NCBI GenBank assembly: GCA_937996585.1
Contig: CALKUW010000274.1
Coordinates: 1-7,183 of the forward strand
Origin: an uncultured Flavobacteriales bacterium
GTDB lineage: Bacteria; Bacteroidota; Bacteroidia; Flavobacteriales_D; Sanyastnellaceae
Reading direction: 5' to 3'
DNA: 7,183 nt
Below, piece by piece: positions 1 to 7,125 of this stretch. Below the pieces are notes generated by a model. That model searched no databases and was not told where the DNA came from. It saw only the letters and a program-made list of their open reading frames with translations. A program made the position numbers and the translations under genes. Numbering within the stretch: the stretch's first letter is position 1; every line of letters begins with the position of its first letter.

Positions 1-3000
1 GATCGCATTGGGCGTCTTCTTGAATGCCCCCATCAGGGTCATTTCGCCCAGCACCTCGTCGGCTCCCTCCAATCCGAGCCATTCGCGCAGGGCCGGCTCG
101 AAGGTCGATTGGGTCACATCCAAAGGCACCGCCGTCGGCCAACCTTGCAGGCGCTCAGCGAAGTCCTTCCAGATGGCATCGTCGAAGGGAAAGTCCATCC
201 CGACCGTCAATGCCGCCTCCAGACCGGTGCCCGTCGGGAACACCTTTACATCCCCCGCCGTGCGCTGCGTCACGAGACCGTAGTCCACAGGAAGGGCCAC
301 AGGACCGCTTCCCGTCACCGCACATTCCCCCGCCTTGAGCTCGATGAGCGTTCCCGGAAGATTCGGTTGCAGCATTTTCTCCGGTGTGCCAGCCTGGTAT
401 ACCCCGTCGCGCTTATCATACCGCAGTTCTCCGGTCGCGGCCAGTATCCGGAACTCCTTGTGGCTGCGGACCTCATCCACGAAGGCGCCATAGGGACCGC
501 CCCCCGGCTCATCGATGTCACGGAGGTAGGCACCCACACCCAGGTGGGCCATCATCGGGGTCTTCAAGGTGGTGTCCAAGGGAATACGGACATCCTTGGG
601 GTCGATGACCGCCGTAAACATCAGCTGTTGCTTATCCGTCTCCGGACAGGCCGCCTCGAGCGTGACCGCACCGACGAACTCCAAATGCTCCCGTGCAGCG
701 GCCAACCTGACCTCTCCGGAAAAACCGAAGAAGGGGCTCAGCGCAAACCCTTCCTGTACGGGAATGACACCCCGTCCAACCGTCTCGCCACTCGTGTCCA
801 CGGTGACTTCCTCGAGGCGGATGAGCTGCTCCAAGCCATTCTCGTCCTTGTAGAATGTGCTGGCGACAGCATCGTATTCATATCGCCCGAGAATGTTGAC
901 ATCCGCATCGAACAGCCTGTGGTGCCGCGTGACCACGTTGGCCACGATGACCGCGCGGGTCAGCTGGTCCATCTGGGCCCTCCGCCGCACGACGACCTTG
1001 CCGCTGTCCGGCTCCACGAAAGCATCCGCCGTCCGGATGAACTTGACCGCTTCGCAAGAGAGCACGGCCTCGCTGACATCATAGACCGCTGTTGGCGCCA
1101 GGAAATTCAAGCTGTCCTGATCGGCCCGCGTCGAGTAGAAATTGGAGCTCGAAGACGCCTCATCCGTGTCGATGACAAAGTCATCCAGCGGTTCGCGGCT
1201 GGACTGCATTTCCATTTTGTCCTTGTCCATGAACCACTTGAACTCGTCCATGAAACAGATGTACTGGTTGGCGGGCAGCTCAATCCTGGTCTCGCCGTCG
1301 TTCGAGGCGAATTCACCGACGCGGGCATCGAAGTCGATGTCGCAATGGACGTTGTCCGTCTTGAAGGCGAGGGCCCCTTCCACCTGTTGGTCCAATTGGA
1401 AGGACGCGGTGTCGGCCAAGATGTGCCGGCGGTTGAAGCGAAACAGTTGCGACCCCAATTCAGCCCCGCTGAACCTCATCGTCCCATCGCCCGTCATGCC
1501 ATCCGAACCAAGCACCAGACCGCCATCCAGCTCGCTCTCCCCGTCAAAGAACCGCATGGGCACATCCTCCGTCCGGGCGGAAATCCGTGTGGAACGGGGC
1601 TCGAACAGCACCTGCACCCCTTCGCCCTGTACATCGGGAACCGGGGGTGGCCCTGCCGCCTCTCTGTTGGTGAACACCTGGGCCAATCCCTTGGTGCTGT
1701 CAGGCAAGAGCACGAACCGGTCGCTCTCCGCATGGGCCGTGCGGAAATCCAGCTTGCCGCCCCCCTGCAATCCGCCGCCATTCAGCGTCAGGTCCTGGTC
1801 GAATGTGCCGACACCCCCGTATACCTGGTAGCCTCCGGTCGGTGTGGAGGTCTTGAACCCGAGGTACAGGTCGTCCATCACCACAAGGTCCTCTGTCAGG
1901 GGCGGCAACAGGTCACCTGACTCGAGCGTACCACTGAATACGAGCTCTTGGCGCCCCAGCGCATCGAGGCTGTCCAAACTGAAGGGCTCCACCACGAAGC
2001 GGAAACGGTTGCGCTCGTATGCCCCGTCTTCAATGGCCACATCATCCCAGTGGACGTAGCTCGGCTCGTCCGTGGTCAATACGGGGTATTCAGGGTAGAA
2101 TTCACTCAACCGGCCTGAGCGGTTCACCGGAACGTCCACGCGCAGCACCCCCTGGATGTACTCGAGCCGGTTCTTGACCAGCTTCCGTTTGGGGCGACCG
2201 CGGGCATCCCGTTCTTCCTCGTTGACCCGAATCTTGCACGACTCGACGGCATTCAATTCAATGGAGAACAGGCCGTAATCGAAATCATAGTCCGACCCGT
2301 CGAATTGCAGGTTGCCCGCCCGTACACCCCCGGCGAAGGAGAAATCGCGGTCTTCCCCGATGACCACCCTTCCGTTCCTCGGTTCGATGATGACCCCACG
2401 ATCGCGGCTGACATCCACCCGATCCACACCGTCCAAGGTCAACAGGTTGTTCAACAGGCTGATCTCCCCGTGACCGCCTCCGGTCGTTTCGGAACGAAAG
2501 AACAACACGTCGTAATCCCGACGCCCTGCATAATTGGCGATGTCCGCGAAGAACTTGTCGGTAGCCGTGGCCACACGGGTCTCAAGGTTCATATCGAGGT
2601 AGCCCTCATGCGCCATCAGGATCATCATGGCCCGGGTTTTGGGCTCGCTCAACCGGATGGTACTACCCAAAGCACCGCTTGAAAAAGTGGAATCACCGGT
2701 CAATTTGATGTGGTCGAGCACCCGGATGAGCGGATGGACAGGGTCGATCCCCTGCATGTCGCGAAACAGATTGGGGTCAAAGAAATCCGCACTGGTCAAC
2801 ACTGCCGTGGACCGGACGGAACCCGGAGGCCCCTCCAACCGGATGCGCGTCTCGCCCCTCTTCCAGGCAAGCACGCTGCAGTCCACAAACAGGTTGTGAT
2901 GTGAATCGGTGAAGGGACGTGGACCGAGTCCGTCCTCCGATCGGATGAGGGCCAGGCGCCCCTCGTCAAGGTTGAAGCGCAGACCGACCTCCGGGTGATA

Positions 3001-4155
3001 CAGGCTGTCCGCTCCCATGCGCATGACCGCTTCCACCCGCTCACCACTGAATCGTTTGGCATTCAGGATGAACAGGGTCGAGCGGCATTCAGCAAAGAGC
3101 GTATCTCCCCTGCGGAACCGCAACCGCGCCGGCTCCTCCAGCGTCCCCTTGCCCTGCAACTCCGCTCCCCTGACAGTCAAGCCCCCGTCAAAGTCCACAC
3201 CCGGTACGATTTCCGGCATGGACAAACGGTTGACGTAAGTATCAAACCTCGGGTAAAGGGCAGCATCAACAGCCGCTCCGGTCTTCTCGTCGCGCTTCCG
3301 CACCCTGGCCTTGTCCGTCAGCTGACCGAGCAAGGGATCGGGAAAGAGCTCCGTGGTGAAACGGGCGGAATCCACCGTCAGCGACGGGGTCTTCAATCGA
3401 ATGGAATAACGATCGAAATCAGCATGGTTCCGAGTGGGGTCCCAGCCGGACCGTCCCCAGTCGACGCGGCCTGTCCGTCCTTCAAACCGCTCGCCACCAT
3501 AATCGTATTCCCCACCGGTCATCCGGACGATGAGGGAATCGCCCTTCGCCTCGGCGAGCAAAACACCTGACGGACCGAAAAGGAACTGAGGGGCCCCTTC
3601 TTCGGGCAGGGCGATGGCCATGGGCCCTTCAAAGCTCCAGCGCACGGACTTCGTTTGGTGGAACACCCCATCCAGCAGAAAGTCCTTGCCCAACGGTAGC
3701 AACGGCGCAAAATTCCGGGCCCAGCGACGCTGGGACATGGCCCTCACGACGGCAGCGTCCCACGCGGAGAAGGGCACCCTCAGCGAATCCCCGGACAAGG
3801 CAGCTTGAACACTTCTCGCATATCCGAACTGCTCTGGGAATGCCCCGAGATTCGCTGCATCGATGGCAGCAAGCCGCTCCACGAACACCCCAACAATGGC
3901 CGCATCAGAGGTGGGCTCCAACAGCAGCGGCTTGAGTTTCCGGTCGAGAAACTGGGCAGCATCCTTGTCGTAAGCAGACACCCCCTTCACCAGTTCGTTC
4001 AGGGTTTTCTCCACCTCGATGAGGTCAACCGACGCATCCTGTGCGTCGAGTCCCCATGGCAACATGAACCACAGGCAGGCCCAAGCGGCATGGCATCGGA
4101 AACCCGGGGAAAGGGGGCGCCGGTCGCGCCGTGGAGTTCGTGAATCTGCACCCAT
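1..4155 (-). CDS. Giant exported protein of unknown function (C-terminus beyond window)
   Basis: Reading the minus strand from the ATG at 4155 gives 1385 codons with no stop, so the gene continues past the left edge. I do not recognise a characterised family. Residues 1-38 form a signal peptide: an Arg-rich n-region, a hydrophobic core (about 21-36) and 'LDA|QD', the usual Bacteroidota cleavage context. The mature protein shows many short alternating hydrophobic/polar stretches typical of beta structure, and no further membrane helices. Recognisable blocks are an 'AMMILMAHEGYLD' stretch (about 509-521), an AGGVRAGNLQFDG block (608-620), a two-copy 91-residue repeat (776-957) and an aromatic/acidic block (964-983). 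From memory, similar block order occurs in very large hypothetical proteins across Bacteroidota. Periplasmic or outer-membrane-associated location is inferred from the signal peptide. An AsmA/TamB-like or OstA-like beta scaffold is possible but unproven. The start is chosen because it gives a complete signal peptide; no Shine-Dalgarno precedes it. Confidence 0.9.
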   Translation of the reverse strand, partial: MGADSRTPRRDRRPLSPGFRCHAAWACLWFMLPWGLDAQDASVDLIEVEKTLNELVKGVSAYDKDAAQFLDRKLKPLLLEPTSDAAIVGVFVERLAAIDAANLGAFPEQFGYARSVQAALSGDSLRVPFSAWDAAVVRAMSQRRWARNFAPLLPLGKDFLLDGVFHQTKSVRWSFEGPMAIALPEEGAPQFLFGPSGVLLAEAKGDSLIVRMTGGEYDYGGERFEGRTGRVDWGRSGWDPTRNHADFDRYSIRLKTPSLTVDSARFTTELFPDPLLGQLTDKARVRKRDEKTGAAVDAALYPRFDTYVNRLSMPEIVPGVDFDGGLTVRGAELQGKGTLEEPARLRFRRGDTLFAECRSTLFILNAKRFSGERVEAVMRMGADSLYHPEVGLRFNLDEGRLALIRSEDGLGPRPFTDSHHNLFVDCSVLAWKRGETRIRLEGPPGSVRSTAVLTSADFFDPNLFRDMQGIDPVHPLIRVLDHIKLTGDSTFSSGALGSTIRLSEPKTRAMMILMAHEGYLDMNLETRVATATDKFFADIANYAGRRDYDVLFFRSETTGGGHGEISLLNNLLTLDGVDRVDVSRDRGVIIEPRNGRVVIGEDRDFSFAGGVRAGNLQFDGSDYDFDYGLFSIELNAVESCKIRVNEEERDARGRPKRKLVKNRLEYIQGVLRVDVPVNRSGRLSEFYPEYPVLTTDEPSYVHWDDVAIEDGAYERNRFRFVVEPFSLDSLDALGRQELVFSGTLESGDLLPPLTEDLVVMDDLYLGFKTSTPTGGYQVYGGVGTFDQDLTLNGGGLQGGGKLDFRTAHAESDRFVLLPDSTKGLAQVFTNREAAGPPPVPDVQGEGVQVLFEPRSTRISARTEDVPMRFFDGESELDGGLVLGSDGMTGDGTMRFSGAELGSQLFRFNRRHILADTASFQLDQQVEGALAFKTDNVHCDIDFDARVGEFASNDGETRIELPANQYICFMDEFKWFMDKDKMEMQSSREPLDDFVIDTDEASSSSNFYSTRADQDSLNFLAPTAVYDVSEAVLSCEAVKFIRTADAFVEPDSGKVVVRRRAQMDQLTRAVIVANVVTRHHRLFDADVNILGRYEYDAVASTFYKDENGLEQLIRLEEVTVDTSGETVGRGVIPVQEGFALSPFFGFSGEVRLAAAREHLEFVGAVTLEAACPETDKQQLMFTAVIDPKDVRIPLDTTLKTPMMAHLGVGAYLRDIDEPGGGPYGAFVDEVRSHKEFRILAATGELRYDKRDGVYQAGTPEKMLQPNLPGTLIELKAGECAVTGSGPVALPVDYGLVTQRTAGDVKVFPTGTGLEAALTVGMDFPFDDAIWKDFAERLQGWPTAVPLDVTQSTFEPALREWLGLEGADEVLGEMTLMGAFKKTPNAI
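1285..1557 (-). repeat. Internal protein repeat, copy B (residues 867-957 of the giant protein)
   Basis: This second copy directly follows copy A and keeps the same 91-residue spacing. It opens with MRFFDG, equivalent to the YQVYGG of copy A, continues with a LVLGSDGMTGDGTMRF strand-turn pattern, and carries 'ADTASFQL' (914-921). A third start-like segment (RIELPANQY, 957-965) begins at the next 91-residue step, but similarity is lost after it, so I count two copies. Confidence 0.65.
1558..1830 (-). repeat. Internal protein repeat, copy A (residues 776-866 of the giant protein)
   Basis: This is the first copy of a diverged 91-residue duplication. It aligns with copy B without net gaps. Shared positions include Gly781/872, Leu789/880, Leu791/882, Gly795/886, Gly798/889, Gly800/891, Phe804/895, Ala807/898, Ser811/902, Phe814/905, Phe851/942 and Arg854/945. 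The pattern GxLxLxxxGLxGxGxLxFxxA suggests consecutive beta strands joined by Gly turns. It carries a Pro-rich insert-like stretch (GPPPVP, near 835-840) not seen in copy B. Confidence 0.65.
4042..4155 (-). other. Signal peptide of the giant protein
   Basis: Residues 1-38. The n-region is long and basic, with six Arg in the first 13 residues and another at position 20. A core of CHAAWACLWFMLPWG (21-35) follows, then LDA before Gln39-Asp40. Cleavage after Ala38 would leave an N-terminal Gln, common for exported Bacteroidota proteins. Cys21 and Cys27 lie inside the segment, but neither is followed by the lipobox arrangement at a plausible cleavage point, so type I processing is preferred over a lipoprotein. 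Confidence 0.75.
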
Positions 4156-4212
4156 CGCGTCAATCCGGGAAATTAACGTCGGCAAGCCGCCCGAGGTATC
4201 TTGCACACCACG
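4156..4212. promoter_or_regulatory. Divergent intergenic spacer, presumed to hold both promoters
   Basis: These 57 bases lie between two head-to-head start codons, so promoters for both directions should lie here or extend into the coding ends. Against the Bacteroidota consensus (TTTG, about 19 bases, TAnnTTTG) I see only partial -7-like matches: TATCTTGC at 4197-4204 on the plus strand, and TAATTTCC at 4175-4168 on the minus strand. Neither has a good upstream partner, and both would leave a very short leader. No Shine-Dalgarno, operator palindrome or riboswitch-like structure was seen. Confidence 0.35.
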
Positions 4213-6099
4213 ATGTTCCCACTCTTTCGCACAATTCAATCCAGACCACAATTGGTGCCGAGGTGGGTCATCTTCAGCATTGACCTCGCCCTGAGCGGTG
4301 TGGCCCTCGGATTGGCGTACGCCCTGCGGTTCGAGTTCAATATCCCCACCCACGAGCTCGAGGCTGCCCGCCAGTTCATTCCGGGTTACGCCGCGGTGAG
4401 GGCATTGACCATGCTCCTGTTCCGGACGTTCGCCGGCATCATCCGGTTCAGTGGCAGTCGGGATGCCCGCCGGGTGCTGCTCGCCCTCTCTGCCGGTACA
4501 GGCATATTCATCGCACTGGACCTCCTGGCGGCATGGATGGGCAAAACCTACCCCATTCCAGTCAGTGTGGCCGCCATAGAGCTGCTCATCTCCGCGGTTC
4601 TGCTCATCGGATTCAGGGTAGCGGTTCGGTCCGTCTACGAGCGGTTCCAGACCGCACGGCCCACGCCTGTCGTCATTTTTGGGGCCGGAGAGGCGGGCAT
4701 CATCACCAAACAAGCCGTGGAACGCCCCAGCGCCGACCCGATGAAGGTCGTGGCCTTCCTTGATGATGACCCCGCCAAAAAGGGAAAACGCATCGACGGG
4801 GTGCCCATCTTCGCCGCCCGGGACATCCGGCGCATCCTCGACGAACAGAGCGCGCAGCGGTTGATCATCTCCATCCAACACCTCGACCCCACCCGGAAGG
4901 CACAGGCCATCGATGCCGCATTGGATGCTGGCCTGCGCATCATGGATGTACCCCCTGCCCAACGCTGGATACAAGGCGAACTCAGTGCAGGCCAATTGCG
5001 CGACATCCGCATCGAGGACCTGCTTGGTCGCCCCGTCATCGCCCTGGATGATTCCACCATTGCAGCACAAGTACAGGGCGCCCGCATCCTGGTCACAGGC
5101 GGAGCCGGTTCCATTGGCTCCGAACTGGTCATGCAATCCCTCGAACGCGGTGCCGCTGAGGTCATGGCCATGGACATTGCGGAAACCCCGCTGCATGACC
5201 TGACACTCATGGGCAGGTCAAGGGAACGGGCCAACGGCTCAAGGCTCAAAACCCGCATCGGAGATGTGCGCAATCCCCGGGACGTGGAACACCTCATCGA
5301 GGAATTCCAGCCGGACGTGATATACCACGCAGCCGCCTATAAGCATGTCCCGGTCATGGAACACCAGCCGATCGCGGCCTGGGAAACCAATGTCATGGGG
5401 ACGGCCAACGTCATCCAAGCCGCAAAGGCCTCCGGGGTTGGCACCTTCGTGCTCATCAGTACGGACAAGGCGGTGAACCCTTCCAGCGTGATGGGGGCCT
5501 CCAAACGCATGGCCGAACTCGTGGTGCGCAGCATCGGGGAAGGATCGGCCATGAAATGTGTCATCACCCGGTTCGGCAACGTGCTCGACAGCAACGGCAG
5601 CGTAATCCCGCTGTTCAGACGCCAGATCGAATCCGGTGGTCCCTTGACCTTGACCCATCCGGAAGTCACCCGGTTCTTCATGACCATCCCGGAAGCGGTG
5701 CAGCTCGTCATGGAGGCGGCCGCCACGAGCGAGGGCAACGACATCTTCGTCTTCGACATGGGCGAGAGTGTCCGAATTGCGGACCTGGCTCGCCGCATGA
5801 TCCGCCTTGCCGGTCTCGTAGAGGACCAGGACATCCGCATCGAGGTCATCGGATTGCGACCCGGCGAGAAACTGCATGAGGAACTCATGAGCGGACACGA
5901 AAACCTGCTGCCGACCCACCACCCGAAAATCCTCCGAGCCGCGCGCGCAGAGGTGGACCGTAAAGCCGTACGTGCCACCCTCGATGCGGCCCGGAACGCT
6001 GCAGATGGCAGGTTGTGGACCGTGCACGATGTCCGCACCGCCTTTGAGGCACATTTGCCAGAGTATACCCCCGCCAACACGGAACACAGCACGACATGA
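4213..6099 (+). CDS. Membrane-bound nucleotide-sugar 4,6-dehydratase (WbpM/PglF/CapD type)
   Basis: 628 residues, the usual length for the long, membrane-anchored form of this extended SDR family. Such enzymes remove water from UDP-GlcNAc (or a related UDP-sugar) to give the 4-keto-6-deoxy sugar used for capsule, O-antigen or protein glycans. Four membrane helices are visible (about 18-39, 54-75, 88-108, 117-137). A first Rossmann-like domain follows (GAGEAG, 157-162), then the catalytic SDR domain with TGGAGSIG (295-302), HAAAYKHVPVMEH, STDKAVNPSSVMGASK, FGNVLDSNGSVIPLF (454-468) and GLRPGEKLHEEL (547-558). Asp418, Lys419 and Met427 have the spacing of the PglF active-site Asp-Lys-Met; Met replaces the usual SDR Tyr, with Lys431 four residues on. 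ATG 4213 is preferred over an in-frame TTG at 4201, giving a normal 17-residue cytoplasmic start. The exact substrate is not determinable. First gene of the plus-strand group. Confidence 0.95.
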   Translation: MFPLFRTIQSRPQLVPRWVIFSIDLALSGVALGLAYALRFEFNIPTHELEAARQFIPGYAAVRALTMLLFRTFAGIIRFSGSRDARRVLLALSAGTGIFIALDLLAAWMGKTYPIPVSVAAIELLISAVLLIGFRVAVRSVYERFQTARPTPVVIFGAGEAGIITKQAVERPSADPMKVVAFLDDDPAKKGKRIDGVPIFAARDIRRILDEQSAQRLIISIQHLDPTRKAQAIDAALDAGLRIMDVPPAQRWIQGELSAGQLRDIRIEDLLGRPVIALDDSTIAAQVQGARILVTGGAGSIGSELVMQSLERGAAEVMAMDIAETPLHDLTLMGRSRERANGSRLKTRIGDVRNPRDVEHLIEEFQPDVIYHAAAYKHVPVMEHQPIAAWETNVMGTANVIQAAKASGVGTFVLISTDKAVNPSSVMGASKRMAELVVRSIGEGSAMKCVITRFGNVLDSNGSVIPLFRRQIESGGPLTLTHPEVTRFFMTIPEAVQLVMEAAATSEGNDIFVFDMGESVRIADLARRMIRLAGLVEDQDIRIEVIGLRPGEKLHEELMSGHENLLPTHHPKILRAARAEVDRKAVRATLDAARNAADGRLWTVHDVRTAFEAHLPEYTPANTEHSTT

Positions 6100-6494
6100 A
6101 CGCCGAACCCGCCCAGGCATCACGCCTGCTCGAAGACATCCGCAGCTATTTCGGTTACGCGGAAGACCAACTCGAATTCCAATGGAAGGAGCAGGACGGC
6201 CTGCATGAGGTCTCCTTGTTCACCTACAACCCAAGGCACACCCAGCGTTTCCTCTTTCACCGGGCTACCGGGTCGAGTCGGGAACAAGCCCTGCAATCCC
6301 TGTTGGACTACACGCAGCACCACAAGGACCGAGACCAGAGCTACACCATCCAATGGCGATTGGCCGGTGAATCCGAACTGCACACGAGTTATTTCAGCGC
6401 CGGCAACATCCTGCTCGCCCTCGACAAGTTCTTCGATGGCCGGGATCCCCACACGGTGCATGTGTACAGCGTCACCCTCAACCCCATGAGCTGA
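6096..6494 (+). CDS. Small conserved-looking protein of unknown function
   Basis: 132 residues, starting in an ATGA overlap with the dehydratase stop, which suggests translational coupling. There is no signal peptide or membrane helix, so it should be cytoplasmic. The N-terminal half (about 10-75) reads as an alpha/beta segment with aromatic strands (LEFQW, EVSLFTYN, RFLFH). The C-terminal half contains the compact motifs SYTIQW (82-87), HTSYFSAGN (96-104), KFFDGRD (111-117) and SVTLNP (125-130). I recall a similar C-terminal pattern in short hypothetical proteins of Bacteroidota, but I cannot name a domain and have no search to support it. The reading frame is preferred over the overlapping frames because it joins both neighbours without a gap and has a sensible protein composition. 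No catalytic residues can be assigned, and adjacency alone does not tie it to sugar metabolism or to the YigZ-like gene. Confidence 0.88.
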   Translation: MNAEPAQASRLLEDIRSYFGYAEDQLEFQWKEQDGLHEVSLFTYNPRHTQRFLFHRATGSSREQALQSLLDYTQHHKDRDQSYTIQWRLAGESELHTSYFSAGNILLALDKFFDGRDPHTVHVYSVTLNPMS

Positions 6495-6495
6495 G

Positions 6496-7122
6496 GTGCG
6501 GGACACCTTCCCCACTCTGCTCGCTTCAGGCACAGGACTGTTCAAGGCCAAGGGGAGCAAGTTCCACGGCTACGCCCTGCCCCTGCCCTTCAATGACGAA
6601 GCCGCGGCCGAGCGGGCTGTGGAAGCACACCTTGACGCCATCCGTAAGGAGCACCATGCTGCCCGCCACGTCTGTTACGCCTGGCAATTCGGACCGGACA
6701 GGTTCCGGGCTGCCGACGACGGTGAACCCGCCGGCAGTGCCGGTACACCCATTCACGGCGTATTGCGGTCCCACGACCTGCACTGGACGCTCATCGCGGT
6801 GGTGCGCTACTTCGGTGGGGTCAAGCTGGGTGTCGGCGGGCTCATCGAGGCCTACCGCGAAGCCGGGCGGGAAGCAGTAGCCGCTGCCGGTATCGGCCAA
6901 TCCATCCTCATGACACCGCTGACCTTCGGCTATACGCCGGACCTCACCCGACACGTCATGCAGGCCCTGCAGAAGGAGGGCGCCGAGATCCGGGGGGAAC
7001 GGTACACCGACCGATGTCTCATCGATGTCGCCGTCCCTGCCGGCCGCGCCGACGGCCTTTCACGGAGCCTGTTGAACATTCACGGTGTCGAACGCATTGA
7101 CCCCAAGCCCCGAACCGACTGA
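6496..7122 (+). CDS. yigZ: YigZ/IMPACT-family protein (UPF0029)
   Basis: 208 residues, close to E. coli YigZ. The N-terminal UPF0029 domain (about 14-125) carries the family signatures KGSKF (19-23), HHAARHVC (53-60), DDGEPAGSAGTPI (74-86) and VVRYFGGVKLGVGGLIEAY (102-120). The C-terminal part (about 139-197) matches the DUF1949 ferredoxin-like domain. The biochemical role is not settled: the structure of E. coli YigZ suggested nucleic-acid binding, and mammalian IMPACT regulates GCN2 through an extra RWD domain absent here. It should be cytoplasmic. The start is a GTG one base after the preceding stop. It is chosen because an in-frame TGA lies at 6487-6489, and the resulting N-terminus (RDTFPTL then GLFKAKGSKF) fits the family start. 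Translation probably depends on the upstream gene. Confidence 0.93.
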   Translation: MRDTFPTLLASGTGLFKAKGSKFHGYALPLPFNDEAAAERAVEAHLDAIRKEHHAARHVCYAWQFGPDRFRAADDGEPAGSAGTPIHGVLRSHDLHWTLIAVVRYFGGVKLGVGGLIEAYREAGREAVAAAGIGQSILMTPLTFGYTPDLTRHVMQALQKEGAEIRGERYTDRCLIDVAVPAGRADGLSRSLLNIHGVERIDPKPRTD

Positions 7123-7125
7123 CCC

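Noticed and set aside
109..1920. A 603-codon open frame on the plus strand
   Set aside because: It lies wholly opposite the giant minus-strand gene, whose frame is intact for 1385 codons and has a signal peptide and ordered domains. The plus-strand translation is rich in Arg, His and Pro with no family motif, as expected for an antisense shadow in high-GC DNA.
2305..3570. Further plus-strand open frames of 125 and 191 codons (2305-2682, 2995-3570)
   Set aside because: Both are antisense to the giant gene, lack recognisable motifs and are explained by its codon use.
4161..4212. Possible regulatory palindrome or riboswitch in the divergent spacer
   Set aside because: I found no inverted repeat of useful length, and the leader lengths are too short for a structured RNA element.
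3805..4294. Plus-strand frames of 112 and 91 codons crossing the divergent spacer
   Set aside because: They run through the signal-peptide coding end of the giant gene and, for the second, through the dehydratase start. They resemble no protein family.
4635..6123. Minus-strand open frames of 220, 251 and 294 codons opposite the dehydratase
   Set aside because: The plus-strand frame carries every expected dehydratase motif in order. The minus-strand translations are low-complexity (Arg/Ser/Met or His/Gly/Asp rich) shadows.
6526..6954. Minus-strand 142-codon frame opposite the YigZ-like gene
   Set aside because: The plus-strand frame matches the YigZ family from end to end. The antisense frame shows no motif.
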